From assembly GCF_937967675.1 (NCBI RefSeq), contig NZ_CALBSN010000193.1, forward strand, positions 1 to 26,983: a stretch of 26,983 nucleotides of DNA. Direction: 5' to 3'. This document shows, piece by piece, positions 1 to 6,740 of the stretch (its first letter is position 1; each line of letters opens with the position of its first letter). The DNA comes from an uncultured Flavobacterium sp. (lineage in GTDB: Bacteria > Bacteroidota > Bacteroidia > Flavobacteriales > Flavobacteriaceae). The notes beneath the pieces are model-generated. The model saw only the letters and a list, made by a program, of their open reading frames with translations, did no database searches and had not been told where the DNA came from. The position numbers and the translations under genes are program-made.

Positions 1-1186
1 CACGGTCTTTTTTCTCTTTCATTTCTACTTCAGAAGCTGCTCCAACATATAAAACGGCAACACCACCAGCTAATTTAGCTAAACGCTCTTGCAATTTTTC
101 TCTATCGTAATCAGAAGTGGTTGTTTCGATTTGCGATTTAATTTGGTTTACTCTTGCTTTGATGTTTTCAGCATCACCAGAACCGTTTACAATTGTAGTA
201 TTGTCTTTATCAATTGTAATGTTTTCTGCAGTTCCTAACATATCTAAAGTAGCATTTTCTAATGAATATCCACTTTCTTCAGCAATTACGGTTCCTCCAG
301 TTAAGATGGCGATGTCTTCTAACATAGCTTTTCTTCTGTCTCCAAAACCTGGAGCTTTAACTGCAGCAATTTTTAATCCACCACGTAATTTGTTTACTAC
401 TAATGTTGCTAATGCTTGTCCGTCAACATCTTCAGCAATAATCAACAATGGTCTTCCTGATTGAGCTACTGGTTCTAAAACTGGTAATAATTCTTGTAAG
501 TTAGATATTTTTTTGTCGTAAAGTAAAACATATGGATTGCTTAATTCCGCCACCATTTTGTCAGCATCCGTTACAAAGTAAGGCGATAAATAACCTCTGT
601 CGAATTGCATTCCTTCTACAACATCTACATAAGTATCTGTTCCTTTTGCTTCTTCTACAGTGATAACCCCTTCTTTACCTACTTTTGAGAAAGCAGTAGC
701 AATTAAATCACCAATAGTTTCGTCATTGTTAGCCGAAATAGAAGCTACTTGTTTGATTTTATCTGAAGAATCATCAACTGAAACCGCTTGTTTGCCTAAT
801 TCAGCAACAATAGTTTCTACGGCTTTGTCAATTCCTCTTTTTAAATCCATTGGATTTGCTCCAGCAGCAACGTTTTTCAAACCTTCTTTCACGATTGCTT
901 GAGCCAAAACGGTTGCAGTCGTTGTTCCGTCACCAGCTAAATCATTGGTTTTAGAAGCTACTTCTTTTACCATTTGAGCACCCATATTCTCTAATGGATC
1001 TTGTAATTCGATTTCTTTTGCAACAGAAACACCATCTTTCGTTACTGTTGGTCCACCAAATGATTTTGAAATAATTACATTTCTTCCCTTTGGACCTAAA
1101 GTTACTTTTACTGCATTTGCTAATGCGTCAACACCACGTTTTAAACCATCGCGTGCTTCAATGTCGAATTTTATATCTTTTGCCAT
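1..1186 (-). CDS. groEL: Chaperonin GroEL (60 kDa), 3' part missing
   Basis: ATP-dependent chaperonin subunit; with GroES it encloses and folds cytosolic proteins. About 395 codons are visible from the ATG at 1184-1186; the remainder (normally to about 545 residues) lies beyond the left edge. The N-terminus reads MAKDIKFDIEARDGLKRG, followed by the ATP-binding signature around GDGTTTATVLA and the equatorial, intermediate and apical domain sequence including RGYLSPYFVTD. The start is 38 bp downstream of the groES stop on the same strand, the usual groES-groEL order, so the two are probably one transcript. No frameshift or unusual residue was seen in the visible part. Identification is certain from sequence similarity; the C-terminus cannot be judged. 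Confidence 0.98.
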   Translation of the reverse strand, partial: MAKDIKFDIEARDGLKRGVDALANAVKVTLGPKGRNVIISKSFGGPTVTKDGVSVAKEIELQDPLENMGAQMVKEVASKTNDLAGDGTTTATVLAQAIVKEGLKNVAAGANPMDLKRGIDKAVETIVAELGKQAVSVDDSSDKIKQVASISANNDETIGDLIATAFSKVGKEGVITVEEAKGTDTYVDVVEGMQFDRGYLSPYFVTDADKMVAELSNPYVLLYDKKISNLQELLPVLEPVAQSGRPLLIIAEDVDGQALATLVVNKLRGGLKIAAVKAPGFGDRRKAMLEDIAILTGGTVIAEESGYSLENATLDMLGTAENITIDKDNTTIVNGSGDAENIKARVNQIKSQIETTTSDYDREKLQERLAKLAGGVAVLYVGAASEVEMKEKKDR

Positions 1187-1224
1187 TTTAATTTTTTGTT
1201 TAAATGTTATTGATTAATCTGTGA

Positions 1225-1500
1225 TTAAAGAATTGCGTAAATTTCGTCTTCTCTCATAATTAGGTAATCTTTACCTTCATATTTGAATTCTGTTCCTGAA
1301 TATTTACCATATAAAACGGTATCTCCAACTTTTACAGACATAGTGTAATCTTTTTTGCCATTTCCCACGGCTACAACAGTACCTTTTTGTGGTTTCTCTT
1401 TTGCAGTGTCTGGAATGATGATTCCTGAAGCTGTTGTAGTTTCTGCTGCTATTGGAGCAATTACTACACGATCTGAAATAGGTTTAATGTTTAATGACAT
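1225..1500 (-). CDS. groES: Co-chaperonin GroES (10 kDa)
   Basis: Heptameric lid of the GroEL chamber. The 91-residue length is typical of the family. The mobile loop that contacts GroEL is visible at about residues 17-34 (ETTTASGIIIPDTAKEKP), followed by the conserved GTVVAVGNG and the KVGDTVLYGKYSGTE block, ending EDEIYAIL. The ATG at 1498-1500 fits the family N-terminus. It is the first gene of the groESL pair. I saw no CIRCE-type inverted repeat (HrcA operator) in the 140 bp upstream, and no exact TAnnTTTG element there; TAATTTTA is the nearest match. Heat-shock control is therefore not explained by a motif I can name. Confidence 0.97.
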   Translation of the reverse strand: MSLNIKPISDRVVIAPIAAETTTASGIIIPDTAKEKPQKGTVVAVGNGKKDYTMSVKVGDTVLYGKYSGTEFKYEGKDYLIMREDEIYAIL

Positions 1501-1590
1501 AATTGTATATATTTTGTTTATTAAAATTAATTTGTTGCTTGTTGTTTTTCAGAAATTGTGCCAAAGCGATTTTCTGACAATTTTTCTGTA

Positions 1591-1623
1591 AAAAAAATGC
1601 CAGCACTGACATGCTGGCATTTT
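1591..1623 (-). terminator. Intrinsic terminator of the miaB-secG operon
   Basis: ATGCCAGCA (1597-1605) pairs perfectly with TGCTGGCAT (1612-1620) around a 6-nt loop. On the minus strand the hairpin is followed by a run of T (A run at 1591-1597). It lies just past the secG stop and before groES, so it separates the two transcripts. Confidence 0.9.
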
Positions 1624-1640
1624 ATATATTTTATCAATTC

Positions 1641-2003
1641 TTATTTTGTAGAATCTGTTGCCACTGGTGCTGGTGTAGCAGCAGGAGCAGCTTGTTTTGC
1701 AGCTTCTGGAGTTGTTGGAATTGTAGTTGTAGGAACAACTGACTCATCATCACCTAAAACTTTAGAACCTGATGCAGTACCATTAAAACTTAAACTAGAA
1801 AGTAAAATTAATGCAATTAAAATTCCTCCTAATGTCCAAGTACTTTTATCCAAGAAATCGGTTGTTTTTTGAACTCCACCTAATTGTTGTGAACCACCAA
1901 ATGAAGAAGATAAACCTCCTCCTTTAGGGTTTTGAACCATAATAGCTAATATTAATAAAAAACAAACAATTGTTATCGCAATTAAAAAACCTGTGAATCC
2001 CAT
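1641..2003 (-). CDS. secG: Preprotein translocase subunit SecG
   Basis: Small integral membrane subunit that assists SecYEG-mediated export. The 120-residue protein has two hydrophobic segments (about residues 4-22 and 55-75) joined by the signature QNPKGGGLSSSFGGSQQLGG, which is diagnostic of SecG. After the second membrane span there is a tail of about 40 residues rich in Ala, Pro and Thr; tails of this sort are common in Bacteroidota SecG and are probably disordered. The gene starts 2 bp after the preceding gene's stop, so translation is probably coupled. It is the last gene of the operon and is followed by a strong terminator. Confidence 0.95.
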   Translation of the reverse strand: MGFTGFLIAITIVCFLLILAIMVQNPKGGGLSSSFGGSQQLGGVQKTTDFLDKSTWTLGGILIALILLSSLSFNGTASGSKVLGDDESVVPTTTIPTTPEAAKQAAPAATPAPVATDSTK

Positions 2004-2005
2004 AA

Positions 2006-2803
2006 TTAATTATTATTTTGTTGTAAATTTTTGATTTCATTTATTCGGTCTGCAAAGAAACTACTTTTTTCTGGATATTTCAAAATTAAAATTTCATAAG
2101 CTTGAATCGCTTTTGTGTATTTTTTTTGTTCCAAATATACTTTTGCTAGAGTTTCTGTCATTAGATGTGTAGGTTCTTCAACGCTTTTACTAATGTTTGC
2201 AGGTGTTTTTGTGTTTTCCTTTACTGGAGCAATTTTCGGATTAGCTTCAATAAATTTATCTATTATCTCTAATTTTTTTTGTTTTTCGGGGTCAATTTGA
2301 GATGTTTTCTCCTCATTTTCTCGAGCAATTGGAGAAATTTTTGTCAATTGTAACCATTCTTGAAAGGAATGTCTTTCATTTTGAGTAAAAAGAAATGGTT
2401 TGCCAAGTTCTAGTTTTTCTTCAGAAGTTGGTTCTGTTATTTCTGTTTCTTCAGAAGTTGATGTAGTTTCAATCTCAGCTAAAACTATTACTTCTTCCAT
2501 TTGATGTACTTCAATATCTAACAATGATCTTTGAATTTCATCTATCTTTTCCTGTTGAATCGCTGTGAAATTATCAGAAGTTATAAATTCAAATAAAATG
2601 GTTCTATCCGTAGTATAAGCTGCTGTTTTTTTTAATTCGTAATTGTATCTAAAACTCTCCTGATTGAACAATCCTTTTAAATGTAAAGCTCTTGCCGCTT
2701 GAAAATAAGGAAACAGCAAAACTACATTCTCTAAAGCTATGGTTTGCTTTTCGTTTATAGTTTCGGGCTTATTTAAAAGATATGTTAAATCGGATATGTT
2801 CAA
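2006..2803 (-). CDS. TPR-like hypothetical protein upstream of secG
   Basis: 265-residue protein of unknown role. The N-terminal part begins NISDLTYLLNKPETI and contains FPYFQAARALHLKGL; the middle (about residues 105-195) is acidic and Lys/Glu-rich, probably disordered; the C-terminus (about residues 210-262) contains a single tetratricopeptide-like helical pair (LAKVYLEQKKYTKAIQAYEILILKYP is its core). I recognise it as a conserved flavobacterial protein found next to lptE and secG but know no function. No signal peptide or membrane span was seen. The start codon appears to be TTG (2801-2803): the frame closes upstream at a TAA two codons earlier and no ATG is available near the conserved N-terminus. 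It follows lptE by 14 bp. Confidence 0.85.
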   Translation of the reverse strand: MNISDLTYLLNKPETINEKQTIALENVVLLFPYFQAARALHLKGLFNQESFRYNYELKKTAAYTTDRTILFEFITSDNFTAIQQEKIDEIQRSLLDIEVHQMEEVIVLAEIETTSTSEETEITEPTSEEKLELGKPFLFTQNERHSFQEWLQLTKISPIARENEEKTSQIDPEKQKKLEIIDKFIEANPKIAPVKENTKTPANISKSVEEPTHLMTETLAKVYLEQKKYTKAIQAYEILILKYPEKSSFFADRINEIKNLQQNNN

Positions 2804-2817
2804 AATTTACAAATTAA

Positions 2818-3321
2818 TTACCACTTAGCTAATGATTCATTAAATATATCTTGTGTTATTCGTTCAAAAATAACATCTAATGCCGTTGTTAATTGAGAAC
2901 CAACCAATTGCTGATTGGCATCAAAATCATAGAAGAATGAAAAACGTTTTTCAAAATTATCGTCTTCTTTGTTTCTGTTGGTAAATTGAACCATCACCGT
3001 TATTGTTAAACGGTTTTGTGCTGCTTTTTGATCTGCAGTTGCCGTCATAGGAGTAATGCGGTAATCTACAATTTCACCCTCATAAAGTAATTCACCTTCT
3101 TGACTTACTAAGGTTAAGTTGGTTTGACTTTGAATAATGTCTTGTAATTTTAAGGTAAAAGTTCTTTCAATACCTGGTTCAATCAAGGGAGCATTGTTTT
3201 GAAAGTAATTTACTTGAAAAGTTTTTGCATTTACTGGACTTGCTCCGGTAAAGTTGTAAATTCCACAACTATTCAAAACGAATGAAAATACAAGTATTAA
3301 TGTTATGATGAAATATCTCAT
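2818..3321 (-). CDS. lptE: LptE-family LPS-assembly lipoprotein
   Basis: Outer-membrane lipoprotein partner of LptD, which places lipopolysaccharide in the outer leaflet. The 167-residue protein starts with a lipoprotein signal peptide (MRYFIITLILVFSFVLNSCG; lipobox LNSC, modified Cys19). The mature start GIYNFTGASPV and the beta-rich remainder with RFTLKLQDIIQSQTNL and YEGEIVDYRITP match the Bacteroidota LptE family. Its ATG overlaps the stop of the upstream regulator by one base (TAATG), implying translational coupling. Family recognition is by overall pattern, since LptE proteins diverge strongly between phyla. Confidence 0.85.
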   Translation of the reverse strand: MRYFIITLILVFSFVLNSCGIYNFTGASPVNAKTFQVNYFQNNAPLIEPGIERTFTLKLQDIIQSQTNLTLVSQEGELLYEGEIVDYRITPMTATADQKAAQNRLTITVMVQFTNRNKEDDNFEKRFSFFYDFDANQQLVGSQLTTALDVIFERITQDIFNESLAKW

Positions 3322-4580
3322 TATAAATCGTATTGTTTGATTTTTCTATAAAGTGTTCTTTCGGAAATTCCTAATTCATCTGCTGCTGCTTTTCGTTTTC
3401 CTTTATTTCGTTCTAAAGATTTTTTGATTAATTCAATTTCTTTAGCTTCTAAACTTAACGTTTCTTCTTCGTCAACGGTTTCAGCGAATAAATAATTTTC
3501 ATCGTCATCGTCTTCAAATTCTTCTTGAATCAAATTGTTTTGATTTGGAAGCATTTCAACTCTTGGTTCTTCTTCAAATATAGTATTTTCTTCGAGTTTA
3601 CCATATATTTTTTGAATTAATCCTTTATTGGCTTCTTGAACTTTTGAACTTCCATTTTGCATCAACTCTAATGTCAATTTCTTTAAATCGTTCAAATCGC
3701 TCTTCATATCAAAAAGAACTTTGTACAAAATTTCTCTTTCGTTACTAAAATCACTTTCCGATTTTTTGCTTCCTATTACTGATGGCAAATTTGGATTTTC
3801 CATTGGTAAATAGGAAAGAAGTGTTTGCGATGAAATCTCCCGTTTCGTTTCTAAAACAGAAATTTGTTCCGCCACATTTCGCAATTGACGAATATTTCCG
3901 CTCCAACGATATTTTAAAAGTAACTCCACTGCGCTGTCATCCAATTTAATTGGCGGCATTTTATATTTGTGAGCAAAGTCAGAAGCAAATTTTCTAAACA
4001 ACAAATGAATATCATCTTTTCGCTCGCGAAGTGGTGGCAATGCAATTTCAACCGTACTCAGACGATAATATAAATCTTCACGGAATTTCCCTTTTTCAAT
4101 CGCATCAAACATATTTACATTCGTAGCCGCTACAATACGAACATTCGTTTTTTGTACTTGTGATGAGCCCACTTTAATAAATTCACCATTTTCTAAAACA
4201 CGTAATAAACGCACTTGAGTGGTTAAAGGTAATTCGCCGACTTCATCCAAAAATATAGTTCCGCCATCAGCTACCTCAAAATAACCTTCACGTGTGTTAG
4301 TCGCTCCAGTAAACGAACCTTTTTCATGACCAAAAAGTTCACTGTCAATCGTTCCTTCTGGAATAGCTCCACAGTTTACGGCAATATATTTTCCATGTTT
4401 TCTGTGTGAAAGGGCGTGAATGATTTTTGGAATACTTTCTTTTCCAACACCACTTTCACCTGTTACCAATACCGAAATATCTGTTGGAGCTACCTGAATG
4501 GCTTTCTCCACAGCACGATTGAGTTTTGGGTCGTTCCCAATAATTTCAAATCGTTGTTTTATAGCTTGTACTGATTCCAT
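3321..4580 (-). CDS. Sigma-54-interacting transcriptional activator, AAA+ and Fis-type HTH
   Basis: 419-residue bacterial enhancer-binding protein. The AAA+ domain starts almost at the N-terminus: Walker A GESGVGKE at residues 41-48, the sigma-54 contact loop GSFTGA at 88-93 (a variant of the common GAFTGA), and Walker B with LDEVGE at 111-116. A variable acidic, probably coiled segment follows (about 265-375), and the C-terminus carries a Fis-type helix-turn-helix (KRKAAADELGISERTLYRKI). There is no N-terminal receiver, GAF or PAS domain, so any signal must come through a partner, as in PspF-type activators. It is in the operon with miaB, lptE and secG; the arrangement suggests a link to envelope biogenesis, but its targets are unknown. 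ATG start at 4578-4580. Confidence 0.93.
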   Translation of the reverse strand: MESVQAIKQRFEIIGNDPKLNRAVEKAIQVAPTDISVLVTGESGVGKESIPKIIHALSHRKHGKYIAVNCGAIPEGTIDSELFGHEKGSFTGATNTREGYFEVADGGTIFLDEVGELPLTTQVRLLRVLENGEFIKVGSSQVQKTNVRIVAATNVNMFDAIEKGKFREDLYYRLSTVEIALPPLRERKDDIHLLFRKFASDFAHKYKMPPIKLDDSAVELLLKYRWSGNIRQLRNVAEQISVLETKREISSQTLLSYLPMENPNLPSVIGSKKSESDFSNEREILYKVLFDMKSDLNDLKKLTLELMQNGSSKVQEANKGLIQKIYGKLEENTIFEEEPRVEMLPNQNNLIQEEFEDDDDENYLFAETVDEEETLSLEAKEIELIKKSLERNKGKRKAAADELGISERTLYRKIKQYDL

Positions 4581-4595
4581 TTTTTTATTTTTTTT

Positions 4596-4623
4596 GCCAC
4601 GGATTAAAGGATTTTCACGGATT
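4596..4623. repeat. Inverted repeat, left arm of the GxxExxY cassette
   Basis: The 28 bp from GCCACGGATT to CACGGATT are the reverse complement of 5003-5030 with 25 of 28 positions identical. Within the arm CACGGATT occurs twice (4598-4605 and 4616-4623), 18 bp apart. It lies between the activator gene start and the GxxExxY stop. Confidence 0.9.
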
Positions 4624-4625
4624 AA

Positions 4626-4997
4626 TTAAAATACTAATCTTTTATGTTGTAGTGATTTGTTTTGAAAATTCACCAATAATCCAATTTCTGATTCTGAAAG
4701 TTTCATATAATTCAATACTTGTGCAGTATGTTCTCCTGAAAATTCTTTTACTGCTTTCACTTCTAAAACAATATCTTCATTTACAATGAAATCAGCATAA
4801 AATTTATGTGGTAATATAACTCCTTTATATTCGATTGAAAATTCTTTTTCTCTCTCAAAAGGAAGATTATTTGCTTTAAATTCTATCTCTAACGCATCTT
4901 TATAAACTACTTCAAGTAATCCTGGACCAAGATTTCTGTGAACTTCCATACAAATACCAATAATTTTAAAAGTTTCTTCTTCTCTATAAAGTCCCAT
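4626..4997 (-). CDS. GxxExxY family protein (PD-(D/E)XK-like fold)
   Basis: 123-residue protein. The family signature is visible as GPGLLEVVY (G-L-L-E-V-V-Y) at about residues 24-32. Farther on, ADFIVNEDIVLEVKAV (about 68-83) has the Asp-spacer-Glu-x-Lys layout of PD-(D/E)XK nuclease-like active sites. Members of this family are often multicopy in Bacteroidota and other phyla; as far as I know no biochemical role is established, so nuclease activity is inference only. The ATG is only 5 bp from the right-hand inverted repeat, so the repeat supplies the leader of the gene. I saw no promoter inside the cassette; expression probably comes by read-through from miaB, whose stop is 41 bp upstream. 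Confidence 0.93.
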   Translation of the reverse strand: MGLYREEETFKIIGICMEVHRNLGPGLLEVVYKDALEIEFKANNLPFEREKEFSIEYKGVILPHKFYADFIVNEDIVLEVKAVKEFSGEHTAQVLNYMKLSESEIGLLVNFQNKSLQHKRLVF

Positions 4998-5002
4998 ATT
5001 GA

Positions 5003-5030
5003 AATCCGTGTTAATCTTTTAATCCGTGGC
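5003..5030. repeat. Inverted repeat, right arm of the GxxExxY cassette
   Basis: AATCCGTG occurs twice with an 18-bp period (5003-5010 and 5021-5028), and the arm ends in GGC. It matches the reverse complement of 4596-4623 except at three positions. It lies 8 bp from the end of miaB. Confidence 0.9.
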
Positions 5031-5038
5031 TTATATTT

Positions 5039-6487
5039 TTAGTTCATTACAGTTGAGTAACCAACCGCTTCTCCAATTAATGTTGCAGCGGTACAATCTG
5101 TGATTTTTACCATTACGAATTCGCCTACTTTGTAATTTTCTTTTGGAAAAACTACTACGGTGTTTTGAGAATTTCTACCGCTCCAGTGAGCATCTGAACG
5201 TTTAGATTCTTTTTCAATTAATACTTCTACTTCTTGACCGATGAAACGTTGCGTTCTTTCTAAACCAATTCTTTGTTGTAAGTCGATGATTTCATTTAAA
5301 CGTCTTTTCTTTACTTCTTCTGGAACATCGTCTTCCATTTTTCTAGCGGCTAAAGTTCCTGGACGTTCTGAATACGCAAACATAAATCCGAAATCATATT
5401 TCACATATTCCATTAAACTCAATGTGTCTTGATGATCTTCTTCCGTTTCTGTTGGAAAACCAGCAATCATATCTTGCGACAATGAAATATCTGGAATAAT
5501 CGAGTATATTTTATCAATCAACTCCATGTACTCTTCACGCGTATGTTGACGATTCATTTCTTTTAAAATTCGGGTACTACCACTTTGAACAGGTAAGTGA
5601 ATGTATTTGCAAATGTTATGGTGTTTCGCCATAGTTTCAATCACTTCCACATGCATGTCTTGCGGATTAGAAGTTGAGAATCTAAAACGCATTTTTGGAA
5701 ACAACGTAGCACATTTGTCTAATAATTGAGCAAAATCAACTGCAGTCGCTTTTTGCATATCAGTCGCCTTATCGAAATCTTTCTTTAAACCACCGCCATA
5801 CCAAAGGTAACTGTCTACATTTTGTCCTAATAAAGTCACTTCTTTGAAACCTCTATCGTACAAATCTTGGATTTCATCATAAATACTTTGTGGTTCACGA
5901 CTACGCTCACGACCACGTGTAAAAGGAACAACGCAAAACGTACACATGTTATCACAACCTCTTGTAATCGAAACGAAAGCATTAACTCCGTTGCTGTTTA
6001 AACGAACAGGAGCAATGTCTCCATACGTTTCTTCTTTTGAAAGAATTACGTTGATGGCATCTCTTCCTTCTTCAACTTCAGCCAATAAATTAGGTAAATC
6101 TTTGTAAGCATCGGGTCCAACCACCATGTCTACAATTTTTTCTTCCTCTAAAAACTGACTTTTCAAACGTTCTGCCATACAACCTAAAACTCCAACTTTC
6201 ATGGTTGGATTTATTTTCTTTACCGCGTTGTATTTTTCTAAACGCTTGCGAATTGTTTGCTCCGCTTTATCACGAATAGAACAAGTATTTACCAAAACTA
6301 AATCAGCGTCTTCTAGATTTTGAGTGGTATTATATCCGTTTTCATAAAGAATAGATGCTACAATTTCACTGTCCGAAAAATTCATTTGGCAACCATAACT
6401 CTCTATAAAAAGTTTTTTTGTATTTCCTTCTTTTTGGTCAAGTACTAAACTCTGACCTTGTTTGTTTTCATCAATTACCTTTTCCAT
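5039..6487 (-). CDS. miaB: tRNA-2-methylthio-N6-dimethylallyladenosine synthase MiaB
   Basis: Radical-SAM methylthiotransferase that adds the 2-methylthio group to i6A37 in tRNAs reading UNN codons. From the chosen ATG (6485-6487; MEKVIDENKQ) it is 482 residues. N-terminal domain cysteines, which bind the auxiliary [4Fe-4S] cluster, are at about 33 (SYGCQMN), 69 (NTCSIRD) and 103 (LGCMAER). The radical-SAM triad RGCDNMCTFC has Cys178, 182 and 185. A C-terminal TRAM domain ends the protein. The frame extends upstream to a TTG at 6515-6517, but that codon lies in the -7 promoter element, so it cannot start the protein; an ATG at 6500-6502 is possible but fits the family less well. It is first in the operon. 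Confidence 0.96.
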   Translation of the reverse strand: MEKVIDENKQGQSLVLDQKEGNTKKLFIESYGCQMNFSDSEIVASILYENGYNTTQNLEDADLVLVNTCSIRDKAEQTIRKRLEKYNAVKKINPTMKVGVLGCMAERLKSQFLEEEKIVDMVVGPDAYKDLPNLLAEVEEGRDAINVILSKEETYGDIAPVRLNSNGVNAFVSITRGCDNMCTFCVVPFTRGRERSREPQSIYDEIQDLYDRGFKEVTLLGQNVDSYLWYGGGLKKDFDKATDMQKATAVDFAQLLDKCATLFPKMRFRFSTSNPQDMHVEVIETMAKHHNICKYIHLPVQSGSTRILKEMNRQHTREEYMELIDKIYSIIPDISLSQDMIAGFPTETEEDHQDTLSLMEYVKYDFGFMFAYSERPGTLAARKMEDDVPEEVKKRRLNEIIDLQQRIGLERTQRFIGQEVEVLIEKESKRSDAHWSGRNSQNTVVVFPKENYKVGEFVMVKITDCTAATLIGEAVGYSTVMN

Positions 6488-6514
6488 ATCAAAGATTTCC
6501 ATTAAATCAGTCCG

Positions 6515-6546
6515 CAAAGATAATACTAAATTATAAAATCTGACAA
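6515..6546 (-). promoter_or_regulatory. Promoter of the miaB operon (Bacteroidota type)
   Basis: On the minus strand TTG (6544-6546) and TATCTTTG (6515-6522, an exact match to TAnnTTTG) are separated by 21 bp. This is the expected arrangement for the primary sigma factor of Bacteroidota. Transcription would start near 6508, some 20 bases before the miaB ATG. Confidence 0.7.
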
Positions 6547-6713
6547 GATGGCAGAAAAGGTTTAACAGGATTTTTTAAATTATTTTTTTCTCTATTTCTA
6601 AGTAGCCGTTTTACATGGATTTTATACCTATATATATAGGATTAATTTGACTGATATTTTGGTTAATTATAGGTAAAAAAATATTCACGATGTTAAAATT
6701 TAAAAAAAACCTA

Positions 6714-6721
6714 TACTTTTG
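6714..6721 (+). promoter_or_regulatory. -7 element of the topA promoter
   Basis: TACTTTTG matches TAnnTTTG exactly and lies 20 bp before the topA ATG at 6741. No clear TTG was found at the -33 position (TGTTAAA occupies it). The element decides the topA start, because the ATG at 6690 lies upstream of it. Confidence 0.6.
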
Positions 6722-6740
6722 CGATTCAAAAAAATGTGAA

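Larger units (their letters stand above)
4596..5030 (-). mobile_element. Candidate 435-bp cassette: GxxExxY gene between 28-bp inverted repeats
   Basis: Seen: the only coding sequence between the two inverted repeats is the 123-codon GxxExxY gene, which fills the cassette almost completely (2 bp from the left arm, 5 bp from the right arm). The unit sits inside a tightly packed operon between miaB and the sigma-54-type activator. Inference: it is an inserted, possibly mobilisable unit. There is no transposase gene, and no convincing target-site duplication: the flanks are T-rich on both sides (TTATTTTT on the left, TTATATTTTT on the right) and too low in complexity to decide. Confidence 0.45.

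Noticed and set aside
1558..1565. TTTGGCAC (minus strand) upstream of groES, and the same octamer at 24008-24015 before the M23 gene, as sigma-54 promoters
   Set aside because: The -24 GG is present, but the -12 GC expected 10 bp after it is GA before groES and GT before the M23 gene, so neither is a complete site. In the M23 case it also overlaps a better TAnnTTTG element.
1501..1640. CIRCE / HrcA operator before groES
   Set aside because: No inverted repeat of the CIRCE type was found in the 140 bp; the only strong hairpin (1597-1620) is the terminator of the opposite neighbour.
1355..1872. Plus-strand open frames opposite groES and secG
   Set aside because: They are mirror frames of well-supported minus-strand genes, with no family features.
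4585..5040. Target-site duplication flanking the GxxExxY cassette
   Set aside because: Both flanks are T-rich and only loosely similar (TTATTTTT and TTATATTTTT); low complexity makes the match meaningless without an empty site.
6488..6517. N-terminal extension of MiaB from a TTG codon
   Set aside because: The TTG is within the -7 element of the promoter, so the extension cannot be on the transcript.
6627..6640. CCTATATATATAGG palindrome between miaB and topA
   Set aside because: Largely alternating TA in an AT-rich intergenic region; it is not aligned with either promoter and is of limited length.
6690..6740. Upstream ATG for topA adding 17 residues
   Set aside because: This start lies before the TACTTTTG promoter element and the added residues (MLKFKKNLYF...) are not part of the family; the protein normally begins at MAKNLVIVESP.
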